From: Chloroflexota bacterium
GTDB taxonomy: Bacteria; Chloroflexota; Limnocylindria; Limnocylindrales; CSP1-4
Direction: 5' to 3'
Assembly: GCA_021812735.1 (NCBI GenBank)
Contig: JAKAMV010000183.1
Location: 1 to 13,080, forward strand
Length of the DNA: 13,080 nucleotides
Under the pieces are notes generated by a model. The model had not been told where the DNA came from. It ran no database searches and worked only from the letters and a program-made list of their open reading frames with translations. Positions 6,604 to 13,080 of this stretch are shown piece after piece (the stretch's first letter is position 1; every line of letters starts with the position of its first letter). Position numbers and translations under genes: made by a program.

Positions 6604-7547
6604 AACCGGATCGTCGGCGACGCGGGGCTCGCGTCGCGCTCATCGGCGCCATCGTGCTCGCCCTGGCGGCTGCCGGATGCTCGGCGGCGCCCGGCGGGGG
6701 ATCGACCGGATCGACCGCTGCACCGGGCACCCAGGGCAACCGCGTCCTGGTCGTGACCACCAACACCGTCTTCGCCGACCTCGTGGCGCAGGTCGGCGGT
6801 GAGCGGGTCGAGTCGGTCAGCCTGGTGCCCAACGGCGGCGACGTGCACACGTACGACCCCCGGCCTTCGGACGCCGCCCGGCTATCGAAGGCCCGGCTCA
6901 TCGTGATGAACGGGCTCGGCCTGGACGACTGGCTCACCAACCTCGTCTCCACCGCCGGCGCGGCCGCGCTGGTCGTCCGGCTCGGCGAGGGGCTACCGGA
7001 CGTGCGCTATCTGAGCGGCGAGAACGGCGCCACGAACCCGCACCTCTGGCTCAACGTGGCGAACGCCGAGCGCTACGTGGCCCGCCTCGCCGACGCGCTC
7101 GCGCGGGTCGATGCGGCGGGCGCCCCCGGCTATCGGACCCGCGCAGCGGCTTACACCCGGCGACTACAGGATCTGGACGCGTGGGCGCGCGCGCAGATCG
7201 AGACGATCCCCGTGGATCAGCGGCGCCTGGTCTCGTTCCACGATGCCTTCCCGTACTTCGCCGACGCGTACGGGCTACAGATCGTCGGTTCGGTGGTAGC
7301 AGCGCCGGGTCAGGACCCCGGAGCGGCGGATGTCGCCCATCTCGTCGACGCGATCCGCGCCGCCCATGTGCGCGCCGTCTTCGCCGAGCCGCAGTTCAAC
7401 CCGGCGGTCGTCCAGGCCGTTGCCCGCGAAGCGGGGGTGCGCGTGGTGACCGACCTGTACGACGACACCCTGGGGCCGCCGCCGGTGGACACGTACGAGG
7501 GGATGATCCGCTGGGACGTCGAGCGGGTCGTGGGGGCGTTGCGATGA
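6600..7547 (+). CDS. znuA: Zinc-type ABC importer substrate-binding lipoprotein (cluster A-I)
   Basis: A 315-aa TroA/ZnuA-fold protein that captures metal outside the cell for the ABC importer encoded next. A basic N-terminus and hydrophobic stretch end in LAAAGC, so C27 is the probable lipid-modified cysteine. Predicted ligands are H83 (GGDVHTYDP), H148 (TNPHLWLN), H214 (SFHDAFPYF) and D285 or D288/D289 (TDLYDD). Histidine at the third position, rather than the glutamate of PsaA/MntC proteins, points to zinc. The His-rich flexible loop typical of many ZnuA proteins is absent. GGGAGGAG (6587-6594) lies 5 nt before ATG 6600, which overlaps the regulator's stop by 4 nt; its own stop overlaps the ATPase start the same way. 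Zinc is likely; manganese is less so. Confidence 0.9.
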   Translation: MKPDRRRRGARVALIGAIVLALAAAGCSAAPGGGSTGSTAAPGTQGNRVLVVTTNTVFADLVAQVGGERVESVSLVPNGGDVHTYDPRPSDAARLSKARLIVMNGLGLDDWLTNLVSTAGAAALVVRLGEGLPDVRYLSGENGATNPHLWLNVANAERYVARLADALARVDAAGAPGYRTRAAAYTRRLQDLDAWARAQIETIPVDQRRLVSFHDAFPYFADAYGLQIVGSVVAAPGQDPGAADVAHLVDAIRAAHVRAVFAEPQFNPAVVQAVAREAGVRVVTDLYDDTLGPPPVDTYEGMIRWDVERVVGALR

Positions 7548-8455
7548 GCAGCCCGGACGGGAGCCGCGCGCCCGACCACCGGCACGGCGACCACCCGCTG
7601 CATGAGAGCGGAGGCGCGCTCGATGCCACGCACGCGCACGCCCACGCCGACATCTGGCTGGCGGACGTGTCGGCCGGATACGGCGAGCGGCCCGCGATCG
7701 AGCACGTCACCCTGGTCGTCGAGCCCGGCACGCTGCTCGCTGTGGTAGGACCGAACGGCGCGGGCAAAAGCACGCTGCTCAAGGTGATGGCCGGACTGAT
7801 CGCACCCTGGTCGGGGCGGGTGGAGGTATTGGGGTCGCCGCCGGGCCGCGAGGCGCATCGCGTCGCCTACGTCCCGCAGGCCGAGCTCGTCGACTGGGAG
7901 TTCCCAGTCACCGTCGGCGACGTCGTGATGATGGGGCGCTACCCGCGACTCGGACTCGCGCGACGGCCGGGCCCAGACGACCGGCGGGCCGTGGCCGCGG
8001 CGCTCGAGCGAGTCGGGATGGCGGAACACGCGAGGAGACAGATCGGGTCGCTGTCGGGCGGCCAGCGGCGACGTGTCTTCCTGGCCCGCGCGCTTGCCGC
8101 CGACCCGGCTCTCTTCTTGCTCGACGAGCCCGTGACGGGGATCGACGCCAGAACGCAGGAGGATCTGATGGACATCCTCGAGGCGCTCGCGCACAGCGGG
8201 CGGAGCGTGGTCGCGACCACCCACGACCTCGCCGCGGCGGCACAGCGCTTCCACCGAGTGGCGGCCATCAACCGCACGATGATCGCGGACGGTCCGGCGG
8301 CGCTGGTGCTCGACCCCGAGGTGCTGGCCCGGACCTACGGCGGGCACCTGCTGGTGCTGGGCGGCCAGACGGTCCTCCTCGACGACGCGCACCACCACGA
8401 CCAGGCGGAGCCGGGCGAACAACACCACCACGTCGAGACGGAGCGCACGCGGTGA
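7544..8455 (+). CDS. znuC: Metal ABC transporter ATPase with His-rich termini
   Basis: A 303-aa nucleotide-binding subunit powering metal import. It has Walker A GPNGAGKST (69-77), Q-loop YVPQ (109-112), signature LSGGQ (170-174), Walker B FLLDEP (191-196) and switch histidine H227 (TTHDL). The family core is about 250 aa. Here the extra length comes from a 36-residue N-terminus with seven histidines (H12, H14, H17, H20, H30, H32, H34) and a C-terminus with two HHH clusters (283-285 and 294-296). These could hold or sense zinc in the cytoplasm. ATG 7544 overlaps the lipoprotein stop (ATGA), and the permease GTG overlaps this gene's stop, so the three importer genes are translationally coupled. 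Confidence 0.92.
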   Translation: MSSPDGSRAPDHRHGDHPLHESGGALDATHAHAHADIWLADVSAGYGERPAIEHVTLVVEPGTLLAVVGPNGAGKSTLLKVMAGLIAPWSGRVEVLGSPPGREAHRVAYVPQAELVDWEFPVTVGDVVMMGRYPRLGLARRPGPDDRRAVAAALERVGMAEHARRQIGSLSGGQRRRVFLARALAADPALFLLDEPVTGIDARTQEDLMDILEALAHSGRSVVATTHDLAAAAQRFHRVAAINRTMIADGPAALVLDPEVLARTYGGHLLVLGGQTVLLDDAHHHDQAEPGEQHHHVETERTR

Positions 8456-9318
8456 CACTGGAACTCCCCTGGACGGACGTGGTCTTCGCGCCACTTGCGT
8501 ACCCCTTCTTCGTGCGGGCACTCCTGGCCTCCGTGCTCGTCGGCACCGTCTGTGCCGTGGTCGGCACCTATGTGGTGCTGAAGGGGCTCGCGTTCATCGG
8601 CGACGCCATCAGTCACGCCGCGTTCCCTGGCGTCGTGGCCGCGTTCCTGCTCCACGGCCCGTTCTATCTCGGAGCCGGGATCGCGGCCGTCGCGACCGCG
8701 CTCGCGATCGGCTTCGTGAGCCGCCGCGCACGAATCCGCATGGACACGGCGGTCGGCGTGCTGTTCGCCGGGACGTTCGCGCTCGGCATCTTCCTGTTCA
8801 GCACGATCCACGGCTACGTGGCCGACCTGTTCGGGTTCCTCTTCGGCAACGTGCTGGCGATCTCCCTGGCCGACCTGGTTGGCCTCTCGCTCCTCGGCGG
8901 GTTCGTCCTGGGGTGCATCGCGCTGCTCTGGAAGGAGCTGCTCTACAGCACGTTCGATCCGCTCGGGGCGGGCGCCTCCGGCCTGCCCGTGGCGCCCCTC
9001 GAGTACCTCTTCCTGGCCTTCGTAGCGCTGACGATCGTGGTCAGTCTGCAGGCCGTGGGGATCATCCTGGTGGTGGCGATGCTGGTCACCCCCGCGGCCA
9101 CGGCGCAGCTGCTCACCGTCCGGTTCGCGGTCATGATGCGGTTCGCGGTCCTGGTGGGGATCGGGGCCGCCGTGGTCGGCCTCTACCTCAGCTACTGGCT
9201 CGACGTGGCCAGTGGTGCCACGATCGTGCTGGTCGAGACGGCGGCGTTCCTGCTGGCGCTCGTCCTGGGGCCGCGCTCGGGTCTGCGCCGCCGGCGGGGT
9301 GTCGCGGTGGCCGGCTGA
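8452..9318 (+). CDS. znuB: ABC-3 family metal permease
   Basis: A 288-aa membrane subunit of the importer with about eight spans. ABC-3 hallmarks are GDAISHAAFPGV (50-61), the cytoplasmic coupling region around LLYSTFDPLGAGASGLP (163-179), VGIILVVAMLVTPAATA (202-218) and DVASGATIVL (251-260). It starts at GTG 8452 within GTGA, overlapping the ATPase stop by 4 nt. It is the last gene of the Fur-box operon and converges on the microcompartment genes. A basic tail (RRRRG) ends the protein. The metal follows from the binding protein, so zinc is inferred. Confidence 0.92.
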   Translation: MTLELPWTDVVFAPLAYPFFVRALLASVLVGTVCAVVGTYVVLKGLAFIGDAISHAAFPGVVAAFLLHGPFYLGAGIAAVATALAIGFVSRRARIRMDTAVGVLFAGTFALGIFLFSTIHGYVADLFGFLFGNVLAISLADLVGLSLLGGFVLGCIALLWKELLYSTFDPLGAGASGLPVAPLEYLFLAFVALTIVVSLQAVGIILVVAMLVTPAATAQLLTVRFAVMMRFAVLVGIGAAVVGLYLSYWLDVASGATIVLVETAAFLLALVLGPRSGLRRRRGVAVAG

Positions 9319-9369
9319 CGCGAACGGGCACGGGTCGTTCGGCGAGCGCAGCGCCGGTGCGCGTCAGCC
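9313..9369. terminator. 10-bp inverted repeat spanning both convergent stop codons
   Basis: GGCTGACGCG (9313-9322) and CGCGTCAGCC (9360-9369) are perfect arms around a 37-nt GC-rich loop. The left arm contains the permease stop and the right arm the stop of the last BMC-P gene. No T-run accompanies it. It is probably a shared bidirectional terminator between the metal importer and the microcompartment operon. Confidence 0.55.
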
Positions 9370-9636
9370 CGGCCGCGTGATCGCGTCGATGATCCCGACG
9401 ACCAGCGTGCGGATCGGGGCCGGGGTGACGCCCACGATCTGGCGGGCCGAGTTCCCTTCGTCGAGCAACAGGACCGTCTCGCCCGCCCCAGCGCCGACCG
9501 TGTCGACCGCGATCAGGTAGCCGCCCGCGGGTGCGCCGTCGGGTTCCAGCAGGTCGCAGAGGAGGAGCCGCCGGCCGTCGAAGACCGGCGCGTTGATCGT
9601 GGAGACGACGGTGCCGACGACCCGGCCGATCTTCAC
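9364..9636 (-). CDS. BMC-P pentameric shell vertex protein (EutN/CcmL family), third copy
   Basis: A 90-aa protein with the BMC-P start KIGRVVGTVVST, the core GRRLLLCDLLEPDG and GGYLIAVDTVGAGAGETVLLLDEGNSARQIV, and the C-terminal TLVVGIIDAI. These proteins form pentamers that cap the vertices of bacterial microcompartments. It is the last gene of the shell operon. GTG 9636 overlaps the upstream BMC-P stop (GTGA) and is preceded by GGAGG six bases away. It differs clearly from the other two BMC-P copies; the GNSARQ segment resembles the copy at 12152. Confidence 0.92.
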   Translation of the reverse strand: MKIGRVVGTVVSTINAPVFDGRRLLLCDLLEPDGAPAGGYLIAVDTVGAGAGETVLLLDEGNSARQIVGVTPAPIRTLVVGIIDAITRPG

Positions 9637-9920
9637 GCCGCGCCTCCGTGCCCGAGCGGTTCCACGGCATCGACGATGCCCACGATCGCATGATCGACCG
9701 GCACGAACGGCTCGGGCAGCGCCTGGGCCGCCTCGCGCGCCGCGACGAAGTAGACGAGCTCGCCCGGCCCCGCCATGTGCACCGCGTCGGCCGCCACCAG
9801 CGGTTGGCCGCTCGGCTGCTGCGCGCGATCGAGCGGCTGGATGATCAGGAGCTTGATCCCCTCGAGGCCGGGCGACTTGACGGTCGCCACGACGGTGCCG
9901 ATCACGCGCGCGAGCTGCAT
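9633..9920 (-). CDS. BMC-P pentameric shell vertex protein, second copy
   Basis: A 95-aa protein starting MQLARVIGTVVATVKSPGLEG, with LLIIQPLD and VPVDHAIVGIVDAVEPL, typical of the EutN/CcmL vertex family. It lacks the GNSAR-type loop of the other two copies and has REAAQAL instead, close to a Haliangium ochraceum BMC-P as I recall it. ATG 9920 is 6 nt after the BMC-T stop, with only a weak, distant purine tract, so translation is probably coupled. Its stop overlaps the next start. Confidence 0.92.
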   Translation of the reverse strand: MQLARVIGTVVATVKSPGLEGIKLLIIQPLDRAQQPSGQPLVAADAVHMAGPGELVYFVAAREAAQALPEPFVPVDHAIVGIVDAVEPLGHGGAA

Positions 9921-9926
9921 GCCGGC

Positions 9927-10619
9927 TCAGGCCCCCTTCCCCGGCTCGCGCGAGCTTGCCGGCCCCGCGGCGCCCGCACCGCCGCTCGGCGCCGCCTCCG
10001 ACCCGGCCAGCCGGCGCACGCGCTCGCGGAAGCGCCCGTCCGCCTCGAGGTTCTCGCGCATCTCGCCGTGCAGCTGGGCGATCACCCGCTGCACCGTGCC
10101 GCTCGTCGCCGCGATCCGCGCCGTGCCGATCTCCAGCGCGGCCTCCACCTCCGCCATCGGGCCGTCGAAGAGCAGGTAGCCCTTGCCGCCCAGGCCGTCG
10201 GCCAGGCGCAGCTCGAGCACGCGCACGCGCGCGCCCTTCACCCCGGCGTCGGCGGCATCGATGATCGACGCCACCGTGGGCGTCTCGATGACGCCGAGCG
10301 CCTCCCCCGTCCCGGTGCGGCGCCGCCCGCCGATCGCGGCGGTCACGTCGGGATGGACGTTGGGCAGGAAGACCTCGTCGAGCAGCGCGCCCGCGCCGGC
10401 CGCGCGGCCGGCGGCCATCGCCTCCTCGACGTCGGCCACCGCGCCGCCGACGAGCACGAGGTACTTGCCGGGGTGCACCGTCCCGGCGCGGAGCACCTCG
10501 ATCGGAGCGCGCTTCGCCATCGCGTCGCCGGCCGCGATGCCGACCGCGATCGAGTCGAACTCGAGGAGCCCAAGCGCGGGCTGCACGGCGGCCGCCGGGT
10601 CCGGATCGGGGCGAGCCAT
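9927..10619 (-). CDS. BMC-T tandem-domain shell trimer protein
   Basis: A 230-aa protein with two BMC domains: about 15-98 (ALGLLEFDSIAVGIAAGDAM) and about 106-188 (EALGVIETPTVASIIDAADAG). Three copies would form a pseudo-hexameric shell tile. Pore-lining segments are HPGKY (49-53) and GLGGKGY (142-148). Its domain pattern resembles the single-layer BMC-T1 of Haliangium. Beyond about residue 190 there is an acidic/basic stretch and an Ala/Gly/Pro/Ser-rich tail that ordinary BMC domains lack. ATG 10619 is one base after the aldehyde dehydrogenase stop, which shows tight coupling. The permeating metabolite cannot be inferred. Confidence 0.93.
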   Translation of the reverse strand: MARPDPDPAAAVQPALGLLEFDSIAVGIAAGDAMAKRAPIEVLRAGTVHPGKYLVLVGGAVADVEEAMAAGRAAGAGALLDEVFLPNVHPDVTAAIGGRRRTGTGEALGVIETPTVASIIDAADAGVKGARVRVLELRLADGLGGKGYLLFDGPMAEVEAALEIGTARIAATSGTVQRVIAQLHGEMRENLEADGRFRERVRRLAGSEAAPSGGAGAAGPASSREPGKGA

Positions 10620-10620
10620 C

Positions 10621-12087
10621 TCAGACGATCCGCAGCGAGCCGACGACGGTGATGCGGCGCTCGCGCGAGAAGGTGCGGGGTCGCGTCAACCCATCGCCCG
10701 TCGGCGTCGCGATCGAGAACGAGCTGAAGCCCTCGCCGCCCTCGCCGAGCCCCGCGAAGTTCGGGCCGTTGGCGACGAAGATGCTGCAGTTGAGCGCCCG
10801 CGCCATGCGCGTGATCGTCTCGACGTTCGTGGAATGGATCGAGGCAGTGTGGCGGAAGCCGTGCTCGGCGCGCACCGCGAGCTCGATCGCCTGGTCGACC
10901 GTGCCGACCCGCACGATCGGCAGGACCGGCAGCATCTGCTCGGTCCAGACCAGGCTGTGGTCGCGGGAGACCTCGGCGATCGCCAGGCGCACGTCGCGAT
11001 CCACGGAGACGCCGATCTCGGCGAGGATCTTCGCCGCGTCCTGTCCGATCCAGCGCGGGTTGATGACGCCGTGCTTGCCGGGCGCGCCAAGCTCCGTGAA
11101 GATAACCCGTTCGAGCCGGCGCAGCTCGTGCTCCTTGAGCAGGTAGGCGCCGTGCTGCGTCATGGCCCGCACGAGCCGATCGGCGACCGAGTCGACGACG
11201 ATCACCTCTTTCTCGTCGGTGCAGACGAGGTTGTTGTCGAAGGAGGCGCCGCGCACGATGTCGCGTGCGGCCCGTTCGACGTCCGCGGTCTGGTCGACGA
11301 CCACCGGCGGGTTGCCGGGGCCGGCGGCGACCGCGCGCTTGTCGGTCTTCAACGCCTCGCGCACCACGCCCGGGCCGCCCGTGACGAGCAGCAGCCGCAC
11401 CTCGGGGTGGTTCATCAGGGCCCGCGCGCTCTCGATGGTCGGCTCGGCGACCGCGGTGACGAGATCGGCCGGTCCGCCCGCGGCGACGATCGCGCGGTTG
11501 ATGAGCCGGACCGCCTCGGCCGAGCAGCGCTTCGCGTTGGGGTGCACGTTGAAGACGACCGCGTTGCCCGCCGAGACGATGCTGATCGTGTTGTTGATGA
11601 CGGTGGAGGTCGGGTTGGTGACCGGTGTGATCGCCGCGACCACGCCGAACGGGGCGAACTCGGTCACCATCATCCCCTGGTCGCCCGTGACCGCCTCGAC
11701 CTCGAGGTCCTCGGGGCCCGGCGCCTTGGTCGTGACGACGCGGTTCTTGACGATCTTGTCCTCGACGCGGCCGATCTTCGTCTCCTGGTGGGCGAGCAGC
11801 GCCAGCCGCTCCCCGGCGTCGAGCATGGCGCGCCGCACCGAGTCGATGATCGCGTAGCGGCGATCGAGCCCCATCGTGCGGTACGTGCGGAACGCCCGGC
11901 CGGCCGCCGCCACCGCGTCGTCCACGGAGGCGTGGATCCCATCGCCGAGAGCGGTCGCCGCGGCCACCTCGGCCGCGGCGCGCATCGCGGCCGCCGGCCG
12001 TGCGTCGCCCGCCTCGGCCATGCGCCGTCGCACGCGCTCGATGATCGCCTGGATCTCCGCTTCGCTCAGTCCGCTCGGTTCGCTCAT
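10621..12087 (-). CDS. CoA-acylating aldehyde dehydrogenase of a microcompartment (PduP/EutE family)
   Basis: A 488-aa enzyme expected to oxidise an aldehyde with NAD+ and CoA to an acyl-CoA inside the shell. Catalytic cysteine C289 is in NNLVCTDEKEV. Family segments include FAPFGVVAAITPVTNPTS (144-161), ISIVSAGNAVVFN, VTGGPGVV (235-242) and AGPGNPPVVVD (255-265). Residues 7-24 (LSEAEIQAIIERVRRRMA) form an amphipathic helix separated from the core by an Ala-rich linker, the usual form of an encapsulation peptide. It lies between BMC-P and BMC-T genes. The substrate is not fixed, since no aldehyde-producing enzyme is visible. ATG 12087 has only a weak GGAG upstream, and a strong hairpin precedes it. 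Confidence 0.93.
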   Translation of the reverse strand: MSEPSGLSEAEIQAIIERVRRRMAEAGDARPAAAMRAAAEVAAATALGDGIHASVDDAVAAAGRAFRTYRTMGLDRRYAIIDSVRRAMLDAGERLALLAHQETKIGRVEDKIVKNRVVTTKAPGPEDLEVEAVTGDQGMMVTEFAPFGVVAAITPVTNPTSTVINNTISIVSAGNAVVFNVHPNAKRCSAEAVRLINRAIVAAGGPADLVTAVAEPTIESARALMNHPEVRLLLVTGGPGVVREALKTDKRAVAAGPGNPPVVVDQTADVERAARDIVRGASFDNNLVCTDEKEVIVVDSVADRLVRAMTQHGAYLLKEHELRRLERVIFTELGAPGKHGVINPRWIGQDAAKILAEIGVSVDRDVRLAIAEVSRDHSLVWTEQMLPVLPIVRVGTVDQAIELAVRAEHGFRHTASIHSTNVETITRMARALNCSIFVANGPNFAGLGEGGEGFSSFSIATPTGDGLTRPRTFSRERRITVVGSLRIV

Positions 12088-12112
12088 CGCTCCGCACTCA
12101 CTCGGGCGCGTA

Positions 12113-12143
12113 CCTGCCCGCGGCCTGGGGCGCGGCGGGCAGG
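12113..12143 (-). other. Intercistronic hairpin before the aldehyde dehydrogenase gene
   Basis: CCTGCCCGC (12113-12121) and GCGGGCAGG (12135-12143) form a 9-bp perfect stem with a 13-nt loop in the 64-bp gap between BMC-P and the dehydrogenase. No U tract follows. It may act as partial terminator or mRNA stability element that sets shell-to-enzyme ratio. Confidence 0.5.
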
Positions 12144-12151
12144 CAGGCGCC

Positions 12152-12439
12152 TCACTTGTGGTAGACCTCGCGCCCGCCGACCTCCCAGGTGTCCACGATG
12201 GCCATGATCACCGCGTCGCAGGGCCGATCGCGCGTCACCTCGGTCTGCCGGGCGGAGCTGCCCGTGGCATAGAGGACGACCTCGCCCACCCCGGCCCCCA
12301 CCGCGTCGACGGCGACGACATAGCCGCCGCCAGGGTGGTTCTCGGTGTCGAGCTGGCGCACGACCAGGAGCTTCCAGCCCTCCATCAGCGGCTCTTTGCG
12401 GCTGGCGACCACCGTCCCGGCCACACGACCCAACAGCAT
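12152..12439 (-). CDS. BMC-P pentameric shell vertex protein, first copy
   Basis: A 95-aa EutN/CcmL-type vertex protein: [58 protein letters not shown] and [21 protein letters not shown]. The GSSARQT segment and C-terminus make it the most EutN-like of the three copies. GGAGGAG lies about 5 nt before ATG 12439, the strongest ribosome binding site among the three BMC-P genes. It is flanked by hairpins on both sides and may be translated independently of its neighbours. Confidence 0.93.
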   Translation of the reverse strand: MLLGRVAGTVVASRKEPLMEGWKLLVVRQLDTENHPGGGYVVAVDAVGAGVGEVVLYATGSSARQTEVTRDRPCDAVIMAIVDTWEVGGREVYHK

Positions 12440-12472
12440 CCGCGCTCCTCCGTCCAGCGGCCTCTCCGGCCG

Positions 12473-12513
12473 CCGGCGCCCGGGGACCCGGCACGCCGGG
12501 GCCTGGGCGCCGG
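12473..12513 (-). other. Strong structured hairpin downstream of BMC-H
   Basis: CCGGCGCCC (12473-12481) pairs perfectly with GGGCGCCGG (12505-12513). The loop holds a second stem, CCCGGC/GCCGGG (12487-12492 and 12495-12500). It fills half of the 86-bp gap after the BMC-H stop and has no U tract. Such a structure could protect the upstream BMC-H message or stop part of transcription. Confidence 0.55.
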
Positions 12514-12525
12514 TCGCTCAGGGCC

Positions 12526-12834
12526 CTAGCCTTCGCCGATCTCGGCCTTGGCCTGCTCGGTGCGCCCCAGCGGCAGCACGAGGTCGACGTTGACGTGCGG
12601 CCGCGCGATCACGTGGCTGGCCACCACTTCGCCCACGTTCTGGGCATTGCGCACGCCGGCTTCGACCGCCGCTTTCACCGCGGCGACGTCGCCACGCACG
12701 ATCGCCGTCACGTAGCCGCCACCGGTCTTCTCGTAGCTCACGAGCTCGACCTTGGCGGCCTTCACCATCGCGTCGGCTGCCTCGACCATCGCCGCGAACC
12801 CGCGGGCCTCGATCATCCCAAGTGCTTCAGCCAT
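12526..12834 (-). CDS. BMC-H hexameric shell protein (PduA/CcmK family)
   Basis: A 102-aa single BMC-domain protein, the main facet tile of a microcompartment shell. It begins [35 protein letters not shown] and has pore loop KTGGGYV (36-42), followed by [16 protein letters not shown] and a short C-terminal helix after [13 protein letters not shown]. From memory it is very close to the single BMC-H of Haliangium ochraceum. ATG 12834 is chosen because AGGAGAGG sits just upstream and the BMC domain starts there; the frame stays open further upstream to 12930 into the preceding gene. Shell assembly needs this protein in large excess, which fits the hairpin just downstream of it. Confidence 0.96.
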   Translation of the reverse strand: MAEALGMIEARGFAAMVEAADAMVKAAKVELVSYEKTGGGYVTAIVRGDVAAVKAAVEAGVRNAQNVGEVVASHVIARPHVNVDLVLPLGRTEQAKAEIGEG

Positions 12835-12872
12835 CGATCCTCTCCTGTCCGCTCCCCGCCGCTCCGACGGGG

Positions 12873-13080
12873 CTATGCCGTTGCCGCACGTCCGGTGAGC
12901 CCCTCGACCGCCGCGAGGGCGGCCCGCCAACCGACGTCGATGTCCCGTTCCTCACCGCCCAGATAGACGCGGCCCATCGAGCCGAACGCGCGCACCTCGA
13001 GGATGTTGATCCGCGCCGCCTTCTCGGCCTCGTTGGCCGCAAGGGCCGCGTACGCCGCGGGCTCGAGCTCGAGCACGTAG
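12873..13080 (-). CDS. BMC-T shell trimer protein, C-terminal part only
   Basis: Only the last 68 residues are in the window; the frame continues past the right edge. The visible part, [20 protein letters not shown] followed by [21 protein letters not shown] and [19 protein letters not shown], matches as I remember it the end of the double-stacking BMC-T (BMC-T2/T3, CsoS1D-like) proteins of Haliangium-type loci. These form gated pores in the shell. A GTG lies at 13076, but a complete 67-aa protein from there would be only half a BMC domain, so truncation by the window is the better reading. The gap to BMC-H is 38 bp, so they are co-transcribed. Confidence 0.8.
   Translation of the reverse strand, partial: YVLELEPAAYAALAANEAEKAARINILEVRAFGSMGRVYLGGEERDIDVGWRAALAAVEGLTGRAATA

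Noticed and set aside
10343..12097. A 584-codon open frame on the minus strand overlapping the dehydrogenase
   Set aside because: It is the same strand read in another frame; the 488-aa dehydrogenase frame has clear family motifs and this one is low-complexity Arg/Gly/Ala.
10183..12207. A 674-codon open frame on the plus strand
   Set aside because: It lies antisense over the aldehyde dehydrogenase and BMC genes, has the Arg/Asp/Ala composition of a high-GC shadow frame, and shows no domain.
12835..12930. Upstream extension of BMC-H
   Set aside because: It overlaps the end of the preceding BMC-T gene and lacks a BMC-like sequence; ATG 12834 has a good ribosome binding site.

Overview
The window is GC-rich chromosomal DNA from a bacterium, densely coded and without tRNA, rRNA, insertion sequence or CRISPR signals. 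Several features fit a high-GC monoderm or deep-branching lineage: a VKOR/DsbA oxidative-folding pair, leaderless-looking promoters, U-less terminator hairpins and an AniA-like NirK. Chloroflexota or Actinomycetota are the lineages I would test first, but that assignment is inference from gene content only.

Region 1 (1-4531) is a nitrogen-oxide module. An MFS transporter (minus strand, cut by the left edge) diverges from an Rrf2-family regulator with an NsrR/IscR-type three-cysteine set. Next come a polytopic membrane protein with intramembrane histidines (minus strand) and, diverging from it, a copper nitrite reductase (nirK, plus strand) with a complete set of type 1 and type 2 copper ligands. 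The membrane protein looks like a stand-alone version of a membrane domain that I recall being fused to NirK in some Actinobacteria. The regulator may sense NO or redox state and control this pair.

Region 2 (4527-5996) holds a VKOR quinone-linked oxidase and a membrane-anchored DsbA-like thioredoxin-fold protein, both on the minus strand. Together they would form an extracytoplasmic disulfide-forming pair. The DsbA-like gene appears to start at CTG.

Region 3 (6150-9318) is a tightly overlapping metal-uptake operon: Fur-family regulator, zinc-type substrate-binding lipoprotein, ABC ATPase with histidine-rich ends, and ABC-3 permease. A near-perfect 7-1-7 Fur-type inverted repeat lies over a TATCAT -10 box placed exactly for a leaderless start of the regulator. 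This suggests metal-dependent autoregulation of the whole operon.

Region 4 (9364-13080, minus strand, continuing past the right edge) is a bacterial microcompartment locus. In transcription order it encodes the C-terminus of a BMC-T, a BMC-H, a BMC-P, a CoA-acylating aldehyde dehydrogenase, a second BMC-T and two further BMC-P proteins. This shell set resembles that of Haliangium ochraceum as I remember it. No signature enzyme that produces the aldehyde is visible, so the substrate cannot be named. Strong GC hairpins separate the BMC-H, BMC-P and aldehyde dehydrogenase cistrons. Each of the three convergent gene junctions in the window also carries a GC-rich hairpin without a U tract.
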